A DNA stretch of 64,000 nt, from NCBI GenBank assembly GCA_004352715.1, contig SCFE01000004.1:1614321-1678320 (forward strand), written 5' to 3'. The DNA comes from Hofstenia miamia (taxonomy: Eukaryota > Xenacoelomorpha > Acoela). The translations under genes were made by a program, and so were the position numbers. Shown here one piece after another: positions 20,501 to 32,876 of this stretch. The notes below the pieces were generated by a model. It was not told the DNA's origin and did not search any database. It was given only the letters and a program-made list of their open reading frames with translations. How positions within the stretch are numbered: position 1 is the stretch's first letter; every line of letters begins with the position of its first letter.

Positions 20501-23500
20501 TTGACAATTTGCAATTTGTAGTTTTAGTTGTCCGTGAATCGGTGGTAATCTTATGGATAGATCCATGAGATTTCCATGGATCTGAAATGAATCTGGAACA
20601 AAAAATTATTGTATTTACTACACTAGATTGGCAATGATGCTAATTTTGTGATAGCAGAAAGAAAGTGTTAATTACTTTGTTTAGATGATATTGAGTCTGA
20701 TCCAGCAAATGCAAAATACATCTAATTTGATGATGATCTGCAAAGTGAATTGTCTGTTTGTTTTTTTAATATATATCAAAGACATTAGATGTTTTTGAGG
20801 ATTGCATACTAGAAAGGACTTTTTAAGAGATTAAATTTCTTATGTTCCATCAATTATACAAATTATAATGTTACAGTGAATAGAATATTGAAAATTTATT
20901 AGATTGACACTAGGTCTACAGGTTTTGAATTGGCTCCCACCTTGACCTACGAAAAGAGGTTACATTCCTACTGAGAACACGTCCATTTCTTTGATTAGCT
21001 CATATTACGATATTTATAGCTTTCCAAAAGGTCTGTGGCATCATATTCAAACAAATCTCTGTTTTCATTGTTGTCCTTAATCTGTTTATATTTTAAGAAT
21101 ATATAGTACTTTGATAGCAATTGATAGTGAGATATTTTTTTTAAGAAAAAGCAATTGATTGGATTTGAAATGATAATTAAATTTTATATCAAAGCCAGCC
21201 CTGCTGTACTGTTTGAAAAAAAGTGAGGAATATTTGCAATATACTTTCCTCAAAATAATAAATTAATGACTAATACTTCCAGCGAGTATATGCGTTGTAT
21301 TATTATTTTTCCCAATAATTTATTAATGACTGAAAACGAACATGCACTAAATTAAATTGATTTTGTATTTTAAGTGGCACCTGTTGCGAGTTTTTCTATA
21401 GGAGTCGAGAATTAAAAGTCGGTTCTGATTAAATAAAAAAGTTAATATGATAACTGCCTTAGTGTTCAAACTCTAGTTATTCAAAGAAATATGATGTGAT
21501 AAATGAAAAACATACGTATGAAAGCTTATGATAAAATTATATTACATCAATGTTTTAATATTGCAGTGTTAGGGCAAATCGATTACCTTTTGCTGACTCA
21601 GGTTCTATCATTAGTTATGAATATTATTCTAAGCTATTCTTTATTTACATGTTAAAGATTCGATAATTTGGGTATAGAAAACTTTATACTGTGTAACGTC
21701 TGCACCCAGAAGAAGAGTAAAATATTTGTAACAAACATTAATGAAACTCGTTCTGTAGTATTGATGACATATTTTTCTTGGTTTACTAAGTTGCCCAATT
21801 TGATGAAAATTGAATAACATTGATAAGTTATTGGAAGTTTCTTACATTTTTCTTGGAAAAAACTTGCAAGAACTTTGCAAGTAATTTCAAGGATTTCCCA
21901 CAATTCACAAGAAAATTTTTAATTCTTTCAAAATTGCAATATTACATGTTAATGAAATTTTTAACATAATAGTTCAAAATTATCCACAATGGTGCAAATG
22001 GTACTTACAAATTACTTATTACAAATAAAATAATAGCAAACAATAAAATTTGAATTTATTATAATAAATTATTTTGAGATTTCATTGCATTTATATATTG
22101 AAATTTGAGAAAAATTCGAAATAGAAAAAATCTTTTTCACAATGTATTTTTTTCTGTTTAAAAAACTTTAGACGCATAATGAAAGATTTAAATATTAACA
22201 TAAACTGGTACAATATTCCTCTAACTACTGTTAGTTATCAATTTAAGAGTACTACTAATTCCAAGTAACCTTAATTTTGGATTTTACAGATACCGGCTAG
22301 ATTTGAAACTTTACATCATATATATTCTAAGCGGTGTTTTGTTTTTTCGTTTTGCTTACAATATCATGGACATTTGAATTTTGAAGTTTGCTATTTTGTT
22401 ATTTAGTTTCAAAGTAGATTTTTTTTCTATTGAAATTTTTTACAACTTAGTATAGATCAACTAAGTGTTAGCGAATATTTCAACAATAATGTCGATATGT
22501 GCATAAGTAAAAATATATATTTTTGTCATAAAACTTCATTAAATGTGTTCTGAACGTTTGTTTTAAAAAAGGGGTATATCACTTGAAAAAATACTATTTA
22601 TGCTTTCTATCTGGAAGCATTTCACGCTACAATTTTTAGCGAGTGATAACTCTTTGCAAATTTAATTACATAGTACGTAGGCACACAAATCGACAAGTTT
22701 GAAAGTGTGTGACATTTTCCGGCTTGTTATCCAACCTGTTTGGAATTTGCCATCAAACTTGTGTGCAGAGTAATTAAGTTTTGCAGTATGCCGCACCTCA
22801 CAGAATTTATAACAATTACCAAATTAATCAGATTGAAAATGTAAGTGGTGTGAACATATTGACATACTTATTGTCACCATTTTGATATGAAATTATTCAT
22901 GGAAATATGAAATTTAAGGAAAAAACAAGCAATTTATAGACAATACTTCTAAATATGACAATACTGTTACAATTAGTAAGGATGAAGACGACTTGCTTTC
23001 TAAAAGTTAAAAGTACTTAATTTTATTAAAAATTTTTGAAAATCTGTGATGGTTTCCTCAAGGAATTTTTAAACGTTTATAGCTCACGAACTAACAAAGT
23101 TATTTAAGCTTCAAGGATTCTAAATAGAGAGTTATCTCCTCTTGAGCTCGTGACTGATCATGAACCCGTTCATCCAGTGGCATCAAACCCCTTACAAATC
23201 AGGGGGAAGAGAGTAGAAAAAAATTTTTATATGAGTACATGTAAGGCAATAAATATTATTGACTTCAACGTTAGGCACCTTCGGAGTTTCTTAAAGTTTT
23301 CTATGATTTCTTGAAAAAAAATGCTCAAGCTGGTGAACTAATAAGGATTTGCAAAATCAGAAAGCACCTCAGAATAAGGAATGTCTTGTTCTTCATTTTC
23401 GTTTTACAACAACGCTCCATCACGATCCATATTAAGCCGTGTCTTTGCGCGAATGCCACTACCACTCACTTTGCGCGTGACACACCTCAATTGGCTTGCC

Positions 23501-24369
23501 TATATATTGAAACAGTTCAAATCTGGTGTTGTTTCTATGTCGCTAAGCCTTTGAATTACAAGAACTTCATCTAATGTAATCCGCTTTTGTACAAATTTTA
23601 GCATGACGTTCGAACACATTCACCAATCGATGTGATGTGGCCATTTCTCACGATTTCCAAATTTCTTAAAACGCTAAAGAAAATTCTTTGAAAATTTAGA
23701 AAAACTATTTTCACTGGCTTCTTAGGAAGAAATTTTCAAAATTTATGATGATTTATTAAAACGTATTTCATGTGCAGATAACTGAAAAAAACAACACAAT
23801 AGAGAAGTTTCTCAATTTTCAATTACTTTTTAAAATTCTGATTTGTTGGGAGCCTTTATCACTGAATTTTCAAAGCACGCTCATTAGTGGCGATTGGGTA
23901 GTCTATCTGTGGGAATAAAAAATATTTCAAATTAGCTGATAATTAGCCCCATAAGACTTAGAAGTTATGAACCTTAATGATGGTAATATTATGAATGAAT
24001 TTCAAGAAATTGGAATGTCCATCAAAAATTTGTACATCTGGTACTACAATGCAATTCTGTACAAATTGAAATGTTACAAAATTATTTTAGTGAAATCTGA
24101 TTTGGGAATTACTAACATAATAATCTGGTTGTTTTTGAAAAGTACAGTAATTATAATCTAAATGTGTAACAATTAGTTCACAATTAGCACTCCTCATTAT
24201 GGCGACATTAGGTTTTGCAAGAATTTAAATGTTTTATAAAAATCGGATTTCATATTGATAGAAATTTCATATTTTTTTACTTCAGTCACTTTCCCCTAAA
24301 TAGGTCATATGCAACTGAACAGGTCTGGAAAAAATTGTTCAAAATGTGGAAAAAGCGGTTTGTTACCAT
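17546..24369. other. Long AT-rich spacer with simple repeats
   Basis: No gene recognised. It holds a (TA)n palindromic run with TACATATGTA cores at 18781-18831, and an ATTGAT-rich degenerate repeat at about 19660-19755. An orphan CAGTGGCATCAAACCCC at about 23176 could be a lone hAT end. The minus strand of 23390-23575 has a weak coding look (TLDEVLVIQRLSDIETTPDL) but cannot be assigned. Confidence 0.4.
18781..18831. repeat. (TA)n run with palindromic interruptions
   Basis: Alternating TA interrupted by ACATATGTA units, giving a strongly self-complementary stretch. Confidence 0.9.
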
Positions 24370-24778
24370 CAGTGTTGGAACCGTGCCTTGACTTATCAAC
24401 ATAAGCACGGCACGAAAATACGTAGTAAAGCAAAGCACTGCACGGCACGGCACGGCACAGTACGGCACGAAATTTAAAAAATTATTCAAGCACGAGCTCG
24501 GTACGGCACGGCACGGACGGCACGACAATCTATATTTTTTTTCGTTTAATGTAAAAGGCATCCTAGATTAAACCTTTGTGAATGACATGTTTATGTAGGC
24601 ATATTATTTCAATCGTATAACAAATTGTTCAAGAAACAAAATTTTCGATGATTTTACTATGCAAATTAATAGATTTAGAAAATCAAAATTACTAATATAT
24701 TCTATATGCATTTTAATGTGGGCATGAGTACGGCACGGGCACAAAACGGAATAATGCACGGCACGGTTCCAAACACTG
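24370..24778. mobile_element. hAT-type MITE, CGGCA family
   Basis: The ends are CAGTGTTGGAACCGTGCC (24370-24387) and, inverted, CAGTGTTTGGAACCGTGCC (24760-24778), differing by one base insertion. An exact 8-bp duplication GTTACCAT flanks it (24362-24369 and 24779-24786). At 409 bp it has no transposase; the open frames inside are chance products of the repeats. Near the ends it carries many GGCAC/GCACGG words, including GCACGGCACGGCACGGCAC at about 24439, unlike the AT-rich centre. These could be transposase-binding subterminal repeats. Confidence 0.92.
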
Positions 24779-24896
24779 GTTACCATAATGAAATGCTAGC
24801 AGAATTTGGTTTAAATTGGAATCTGAGCGACATTGTAAGAACAATTCCCTTCCTCAGAAAAACACTTGGTGCACCTCTGCAAGCGAAATGCCCTAA

Positions 24897-25799
24897 GTGT
24901 TAAATTTAGTATTATTTATAGTTTTTAATACATACACCCTTGATTCAAAAATTTTTTCTATACTACAATTTAAGCATAAAATAGGTTATGCCTTAGACAG
25001 TGAGCAGCAATACTCGGTCCGGCTTGCCAAAGAAAAAGGATCATCCATGTGGTTGGTTAAATGCCCTTCCCCAATTATCCATTCCAATTATCATCTAAGT
25101 AAGCGAGATTTTCTAGATGGATTATCGCTTAGATATGGATGGGATCTGCTAAAAACGCCACAATTTTGCCCTTGTGGACAGGAGTTCACAGTTACCCATG
25201 CTCTTCACTGTGCAAAAGGCGGATACACCATTATTCGACATAATAAAATTCGTGACACTTTTGCACATTTCTTGAAAGATGTATGCTATGATGTTCAAGT
25301 CGAACCTAAACTTCAACCTGTTGATAATTTACAATTCTCAAAACTTACAACCTCAACAGACGAAGAGGCTCGGCTAGATATCAAAGCAAATGGCCTTTGG
25401 GGAACGTCTTTTGAAAGAACATTTTTTGATGTAAAGGTTTTGAACCCCCTCTCGAAGAGTTGCACAAAAACGATAACAGATGCATATGGATATCACGAGG
25501 GGCTCAAAAAGTCCAAATATGAAGAACGAATTATCAACTTTGAGCATAGCTCCCTCACTGCCTTGATCTTTGCGACGACTGGAGGATGCAGCCGCTCAAC
25601 TCATAAGCAAATTGCTCTGAAAGTAGCGGAGAAGAGGAAGGAGTCCTAATCAGTTGTAATCAGGCATTTCAGAACTGAAATCAGCTTTGCACTTCTGAGA
25701 GGTACATTATTGTGTCTGCGTGGTTCGAGAGCGCTCAAAGAAAGCATTCCATTAGAAAACTCCATTGCTGCCATGTGCACCGAAACGAGGATTATATAA
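24897..25799 (+). pseudogene. Retroelement C-terminal PD-(D/E)XK nuclease-like protein
   Basis: The 250-codon frame from 24897 is open to TAA at 25647-25649. It contains a Cys/His cluster, CPCGQEFTVTHALHCAKGG, followed by RHNKIRD. An EPKLQP segment then precedes DEEARLDIKANGLW and RTFFDVKVLNP, where RLDI and the D-V-K of FFDVKV fit the Asp and (D/E)-x-K positions of a PD-(D/E)XK nuclease. Next come YEERIINFEHSSLTALIFAT and TGG. After the stop the same frame continues for 49 codons (VVIRHFRTEISFALLRGTLL, then CLRGSRAL) to 25799. This fits the family C-terminus, where a Tyr is usual at the stop position. Such proteins are the C-terminal parts of RT-bearing retroelements in many invertebrates. 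No RT is seen upstream; the true start is unclear because a MITE is inserted just before. Confidence 0.75.
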
Positions 25800-26217
25800 G
25801 CAATGCTAGCCATTTAACTTTAAGGCTGGACTTATGACATATCTTTCATTCGAATTGCTTTATTACTTAGTTGCGGAAATCACATACATGTCAAATGTGT
25901 AGAAAACAATCCCCGCGTACAATTACATACGTTTGACAAAGGTCATAGACTGCAAGCGAATCAAGCTACTTGTGAAGAGGATATATACAAACTACATAAT
26001 TCAATGCTTAATTGAACTTTAGTATTCTTAACATGAGAAATTTTAGTTAATAGTAACTAAATAATTGGGTTTTTTCAATGTATAGATGATTTTCAATGAT
26101 TGTAATTATAATTTTGTATTAAATTAAATACTAGGTTATGGAAATAGTATAAAGTCGATGCTAATCACATGAAATAAAGAGATTTCCTATGTATATTATA
26201 TTCATGTAGCAAAAGTT
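25800..26217. other. AT-rich spacer
   Basis: No feature recognised; possibly the 3' flank of the preceding retroelement fragment. Confidence 0.4.
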
Positions 26218-26478
26218 CAGTGACGTGTTTAGGATTTTTAAAACGGGGGGGTGCTGATATTCATTTTGCAGAAAAAAATTGAAAAAAAAAGATTTTTGAA
26301 CAAAAATAACCGTACACAAAATGCAATCGTCTAACTTTAGCAGCAAATCGATTGATAACATCTTGAATTTACGTGAACTATTTTCAATTTTGAGGAAAAT
26401 AGAACATTTTTCTTAAGTGTTCGCAGTTGGCCCCAAAAGAGGGACGGATGCCCCCTGCCCCCCCTAAACGCGCCACTG
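26218..26478. mobile_element. hAT-type MITE, CAGTGGCGCGTTTAGG family
   Basis: The left end is CAGTGACGTGTTTAGG (26218-26233) and the inverted right end CAGTGGCGCGTTTAGG (26463-26478), 14 of 16 identical. The flanking 8-mers are exact: CAAAAGTT at 26210-26217 and 26479-26486. At 261 bp it is non-coding. G-runs lie just inside each end (CGGGGGGG on the left; GGGGGGGCAGGGGGC on the complement of the right). Confidence 0.9.
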
Positions 26479-27382
26479 CAAAAGTTGATTCGCAAAGGGT
26501 GTCTTCAACTCACCCCAGTTTACTTTTATTGCTATATGTTGAATGCAGGGATTAAGGAAGTTTAAAATGTTTTGTTGCAGAAAACGTGATGGTTCGCCCC
26601 AAATGAGAAGGTTGTCTTCACAATGTACATGCTTAACTTAATGTTGGAAACATGAGATATTTTAAAAGACATTTAGTGGTGCGAATTTGATGTCGTAATT
26701 TTACTGTATATTGTTTTGTGTTTCATTTTTCAAAGAATCTAGCAAATAATCTTAAAACTCAAATATGTTATCGGTAGCTTTGTAAATACTTCTGGTAAGG
26801 TACATTTTTTCGTCCTACATGTACATGCAAATAATATGGAAGAATAAGTCAACTATATATAGCGTCCAAATAGATTTAGTTGCTTTTGGGGCGGCTTCCT
26901 AATGTGTGTTCTTGTATTAGGGTTAGCGTTATCGATAACAATGATAAGACATAGTGGTTTTCGATCGTAGACATCGCGTAGAGTGATAAGCATTTCCCTG
27001 CTGTGGACGCCCAGCTCAAGGAATAGTCTCACTCTTTGATTTTGAAGTTTTAGATAACTTAAAAAATTAAATGAAGCGGTTGCATCACTTTGATCACAGC
27101 CTGAAATTCAATGACGATGTAAAACTGAGTTTTTGTTTCTGTGTAACTTGTCTGCTTAACATTGAACTCTAAACGGACTGGGGTGGGGATGTCGCATGAT
27201 TTTCAATTATTAGGGTCTAGCTTTTGTAGGCGTGACCCGATCTTTAAAATTTAAGATCATTTACATCTCTGAGTTTCACGATACATTTAAGATTCTCAGC
27301 TTCGGCTTAGGACGTAATTTCTTTTAAAAGACAAAAATCTTGCCGAGATGATGAAGAGGAAAAGGTATACGTGAGCAGGGTC

Positions 27383-28455
27383 CACTGGCAGATCTATAGG
27401 AAACGCAGAGGGGGCGACGGCCCCCGCTGACGAGATTTTTTGCAGAATGGCTCCACTTTTGCAAGCAAATATATGTCAGCTCTTAGTATACTGATAATTG
27501 TTTTAGACATTTCTTGTCAATATTTGAAAGCTAACCTTACTAATGGAAACATGCATGATCCAATAATGGAAATGATTGAATCATATGCCATTAATTTCCA
27601 TGTTAGTGTTCTGTATGACTGGTCGCGTTACTGGACCACGTAATGGCATGCAGAACTGAACGCGCATCAAAAAATTAAAGTGCTGACGATATCAGTACTG
27701 GGCCGCGACCCAGGTGATTGTCCTGAAGGTCTCTAGCACATCTAGCATATGAATTTGCAGTAACTGCCCATTTTTACTTTTTCTTGTGGTTTTTGTTTCT
27801 CTATGCTTTCCATTTTAACGTTCAAAATTCACTATTAAATTAAAAGATTAATGCTTAGGAAAAAATGTGTACCTTGGACTAAGAAAAAATAGATTTTGTT
27901 ATCTCTATTTATCTCATATTAGGCACTTTCATTTAAAAGCAAGTATTTTTAATAACTATTATTTTACTATTAAGGGGATTCAAATAGTGTGGAGTGAATG
28001 AATTGCGTTTCAAAAAATTTATATTAAGTTTTGTTCTTTAGATTTCTTTTTGCATATTTTACTACAAAATATATAATTAGCTATATCATTTTAATTAATT
28101 CAACAAAATTAGAAACACAAAAATCCTCATAATGTATTCATTGAATTTCTTAATGTTTGATAAAATGTTCATCCATAGACACAACAAACTATTATTGAAG
28201 AAATAGTAAAATCATTGGCCTTACTTTAATAGGCCTCCTGGATACAATAATAGAAAACGAAAATAACAATCAGAGTGTAATTTCGGCAAAGCCCAAAGTT
28301 TTGAAAATTATATCGAGAGATAAGTGGACTCTTTGGAATAAGTTCTTATTGAAATTTAATTAAAAATATTAGTGGTACTAATTTTAAACACACTTGACTA
28401 GCACCCCTAAAGTACCTCTTGCCCCCTCTGATGCAAAATCCAGGTTCAGCCACTG
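27383..28455. mobile_element. Probable hAT element, CAGTGG type, decayed
   Basis: The left end is CACTGGCAGATCTATAGG, with CGCAGAGGGGGCGACGG just inside. The inverted right end is CAGTGGCTGAACCTGG, with CAGAGGGGGCAAGAGG just inside. Flanks GCAGGGTC (27375-27382) and GCGTGGTC (28456-28463) match at 6 of 8 positions, consistent with an old target duplication. The 1.07-kb interior holds only a short open frame (27440-27643) without a known motif, so it is non-autonomous or eroded. It lies 0.9 kb from the preceding MITE and shares the CAGTGG terminal start. Confidence 0.6.
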
Positions 28456-30333
28456 GCGTGGTCTGAGCCGGACGTGTCCGAGTTGAGAGGAGATATTGCG
28501 AAAATATGCCGAACTTAAAAAATCCTGAATTAACACTAATACGCGACAGATTGCACTCAAATCAACGTAAATACAGTGAATGCTATAGAATTATATAGAA
28601 AGTGTTGAAAATTTTAATATATTTTTAAATGCTCAAATTTTATGCACTTAGCTTTTTTATTTCCTTTAAGAATTTATGTTCTTCAATTTCAGCTTGAATA
28701 CCTTATTATTATAATTTTTAAACTTACCTAACATTGATCTAGCAAACCATAAATTAAGGAAGTTTTGTGCAAGGATAATCTAAATAGGTCGAAAATGTCT
28801 TCTGTTTGATTCGAAATTTTCGGCCCATGCCTATTTCAGGGACATATTTTTGTTGTATTTTATGTAAATCTTAGATTTCTAAAGGAGCCTGTATGCTTAA
28901 AAATTGTTTGAACTACAACAGGTAAACAAAAATGGTTCCATAGAGAACATTGAATTAAAAAAAAATTAAACATTACCATGTTCCTTCCATAAAAAGTTAT
29001 TTTACAAGAAAGGCTGGTGCTTTTGCTACAAGAATTTTGAATTTTAAAATTTCAGTAATTTAAATGCACCAAAACTATATTTTGCTGCTTAAAAATTAAT
29101 TTATTGGTGTTTCTTAAAATTTTTTTAATTTCAAACTTATAAAGCACGTACATTCTCCTATGTATTATAAAAATTCTCAATTGTATATTTATTTCCACTA
29201 TGTTCATATAAATGTTTAATATTCTGACAAAGAAGACCCAAATGACAAGTATGGTGTAATTTATAAGATTGTCGTGTTGTGTTGCGACACAACAACAATT
29301 TGCTGTTGTGTTTTGTTGGTTGTTGTGTGAAAAAACTCACAGAATGACAAGCTAAAGATACTCCATGGGCATAGCCCTTTTTTCCTCTGTCAAAAAAGAT
29401 ATGAAAATTTGTTTAATAATGAATATTTATGAAAATTATTTCAACTTTGTAAGAATTTTCTTAGTAATGCCATAATTTTTGAGCAACTTCAAAATCCAGA
29501 AAAATAATAAAATTGTTATGTTCATTTCAAAACAAATTCAAGGTATTTGCTCAATGTGAAAAATTCAATTAGTAGCTGTTGAACAATAAAATTAGTATAA
29601 CAACAAAATAAATAATAATTTACAATACTAATTTAAATAATTTTCATTATCATTAAAACAGACGAATGAATATTTGTTTTAAAATATATTACTATGTGAT
29701 AATATTTAAAATTTTGATTTATGTCACATGTTGTTAATTATGAATGTTCTATACTAAAAAACCTACAACTATAAGTACTGGTCAAATAAAAATTAGCCTT
29801 GTAAAAAATTTGCCACATCTCTTGAGGGGTACATATATTCTGGTATGCCACTAATTTATATGTTGGCATAAGCAATCACAAGCAATCAAAGCAATATATG
29901 TTTGTCACAGTAAAGGTTATCATTAGGATATCCATATGTGTGGAGATTTTTATGCTAAAATCCAACGCATACCAACATCTACATCTATCTTCATATTTAA
30001 ACTTCAAATGCTGTTTTCTACTAACTAAAGAACAAATATTCATATATTTAACGCAGCATAAAGCCCTTCATAATAATGTGAATTTTGACGACTTTAATGC
30101 AAAAATTGCAGTGTTGGCAGTTTTAAATTGATACTCTGTGTATTTCAAGATTAAATATATATTATCAACTTGTACAGATTTCCAATACCAGCTGGCATTC
30201 ATACAAGTGCTTCCTAAATTTACTTATGCCAAATTACACACACAACATGTGAGATATTTCTGCCCCCAACTAGCCTATGCCTACCTTTGAAGCACATTTT
30301 AGGATTCTAAAGGTTGCACTACACACACGTATA

Positions 30334-30375
<42 letters not shown>

Positions 30376-32555
30376 TATATATATATATACTAATATATAT
30401 ATATGCATGTATTTAGTAGTATGTAGTAATAATATAGTTATAGTAATGCAATCATAATTTTTTAAAAGACTTTCTATTGTACGATAACCTTTCCCTTCTG
30501 TCGATTATTAATAATGTCCATCTTCTAACCAATTCAAGAACATAGAGTTTTTTCTTAAGAATCTTAATTGTATCAACTTACTAGTGTTGAGATTGTAACT
30601 ATGATAAAATCATACTTCAAATTGAATAGTCCATTAGGGGTTAGGACGTTTTGCTGACCGTTCTTTACGAATGATAATTTCAATATTATTTTCGTAGAAA
30701 CACTTAATTGATGCGCGAGCGGTATGAGGACGAAGTCAGGATTACTGCCAGATTCAGTGTTCATTGTCATCGAGTACTTTTAAAAATGGTTTGTTTTGTC
30801 GTTTTCTTAAAAAAATATTGTCATTTGTTGTAATCATAATAGCATTATCGTATTGTGGTAACCTACAATTTGCTATAATTTTCTATCTATATCTTATACA
30901 TGTAAAAGGCATATGCAATATATATATATATATATATATATATTTATCGTTTTTTGTTGAATTGTCTTTACAGCTATACCACTAGAAATGCTAACACTAA
31001 GTATTCGCTCTTGTATGATTATTTTGTCCAATTAGATAGAAACTAGGTGAAAACATTACTAAAAACATGCAATTGCTGTAGGTAAGAACAGACCAAACGC
31101 ATTTTAAACTATACACTTAAGCTATGCACGATTTTGCTAATTATATACATTAGTTCCTACCTTTACAAAGTTTTGATTATTTTAAAAATATGGCATATTA
31201 CATAATGCTATGAGAGTTGGATTTAACATAGAAACTGAAACATCACCATTCTTGTCAAATTTCTATTTTACAAACATTTCTGTGTTCATGAATATCTATC
31301 TCTGTTTATTGTTTACAATATTAAAAACAACAATTATATATATATATATATATCAATTTAATGTATTGGAGTGTATTTCAAGAGAAAGTTTAGTGTGCAT
31401 TTTCTTCAACGTTATGAAGATATCTTTATTATAATATTAAATGTATTACATCTTTAAACGCATAGCTAATGACATGAAGATTTTTGTGAATATAACAGTG
31501 GAAGTAATTAAATAAATCGTGTGAGATTGCATGTTAGAATAATGGATGGATAGAATGTGATATTTACACAATATTTACGGTAACATTTAAAAATTATTCC
31601 TAGGAAAAAGGTGAAATGAATAATGATTTTAATGGAGTGGTTCTACTTATTTTTTAAAAATACGCTCTTTTCAAACAACCTTTTAGAATGTTCTGCTAGG
31701 GAAAATACGGTACATTTAAGTCAAGTGAATTTTAAAAGAAACGCGAGCGAAATTCTTTAAAAAGCTTCCCAAATCTCTCGTACTTAGCGTTGTCAAAACC
31801 ACGTTAATTGTTTAAAAAGTATTTCTTGCTTTGTGTAAAATGCTAATTGGAAGTAATGCATCAACGTTCCTTCATTCTGATTGGCTTATTGTCGATGACT
31901 ATTTTCTAATCTAGGGGAAGAGAAACGCATTTTCTACTTTTCAAAATGTAAAATGGAATGATAAGAGAAATTTTAACAAATTTGATTCACCTAAGAGACG
32001 TGTAGACTATGACCATATTATACAGTCTACAATACCCTATTTCATGACACCCATGTCAAAAACTAAAAATTTTCACAGACAATTGTACGGTATAAAATAA
32101 TGCTTAATTTTAATTAACAATGTTTCCAATAAGTTAGATTAGTTTTTTTAGAAGAGGCTATATTCATTCAACTATTATTTATTTTGTATTTGATTGATCC
32201 CTTAGAAAATCGATTTATAACTGGAATCTATAAGCAGGGGAGTTTTTGCCATTAAAACGAACCAATCTTTAAGTTGCAAAATATATTCTTAGTATTTTAT
32301 GTTAAAAATTTAATTGTAGTAGTTCTTAATATAATATGTCACTAGCCCTAAGCTCCTTTAGGCCAATGACTTTGTATAACGTTCCTAGAGTTGTCTGCTT
32401 TTGCCTTTGCGCCTTTTATCATAATTTGTATGTCTCTATGCAGAAATACGCAGCCATGTATTCATATCGTCATGCGATCGTAAATTATATATGAAAAATT
32501 TGTCAATTGTCGAATTTCTGTTTAATGCAGCAAACTTACTTTATTTGTCAAATAA
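28456..32555. other. AT-rich spacer with (TA)n runs
   Basis: No gene recognised. (TA)n tracts lie at about 30328-30393, 30920-30943 and 31334-31352. AACAACAA/TTGTTG-rich sequence occurs at 29280-29330. Confidence 0.4.
30328..30393. repeat. (TA)n microsatellite
   Basis: More than 25 alternating TA units with a few interruptions (GTATA, AGATA). Confidence 0.95.
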
Positions 32556-32876
32556 AGGTGTGCGGGGCCGGTTCTGCGGAACTGGGACCAGTTACATATA
32601 TGTTCATAATATAAAGAATTCTCACCCTACACATGAACTATTGTATTATTTCAGAAAAAATCATACCCTTAATATTATTTCATCAGTTACTTTGATGTGT
32701 TAAGCTTTATCCACATATTTTAGTTACCTATATTTCGCTATGTTTCATATTTTATTTATCAATTTAAGAAATTGATAAATATGTGATATCAAATTAAGGA
32801 CTACCTGGACTAAAATTAAAATTCGGAACTGTGTCCGGACAGGACCGGCACCAAATATAATTCGTCCCGCACACCT
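32556..32876. mobile_element. MITE with AGGTGTGCGGG ends
   Basis: Perfect 11-bp inverted ends, AGGTGTGCGGG at 32556-32566 and its complement at 32866-32876, enclose 321 bp. Just inside, GCCGGTTCTGCGGAAC on the left mirrors GCCGGTCCTGTCCGGAC on the complement of the right. The GC-rich ends contrast with the AT-rich middle. No target duplication is evident in the flanks, so the superfamily is unproven; the GGTGTGCGG start resembles some hAT families. Confidence 0.7.

Noticed and set aside
24286-24561. Cys/Arg/Pro-rich open frame on the minus strand
   Set aside because: Translation of the CGGCA word array of the MITE; no independent evidence of coding.
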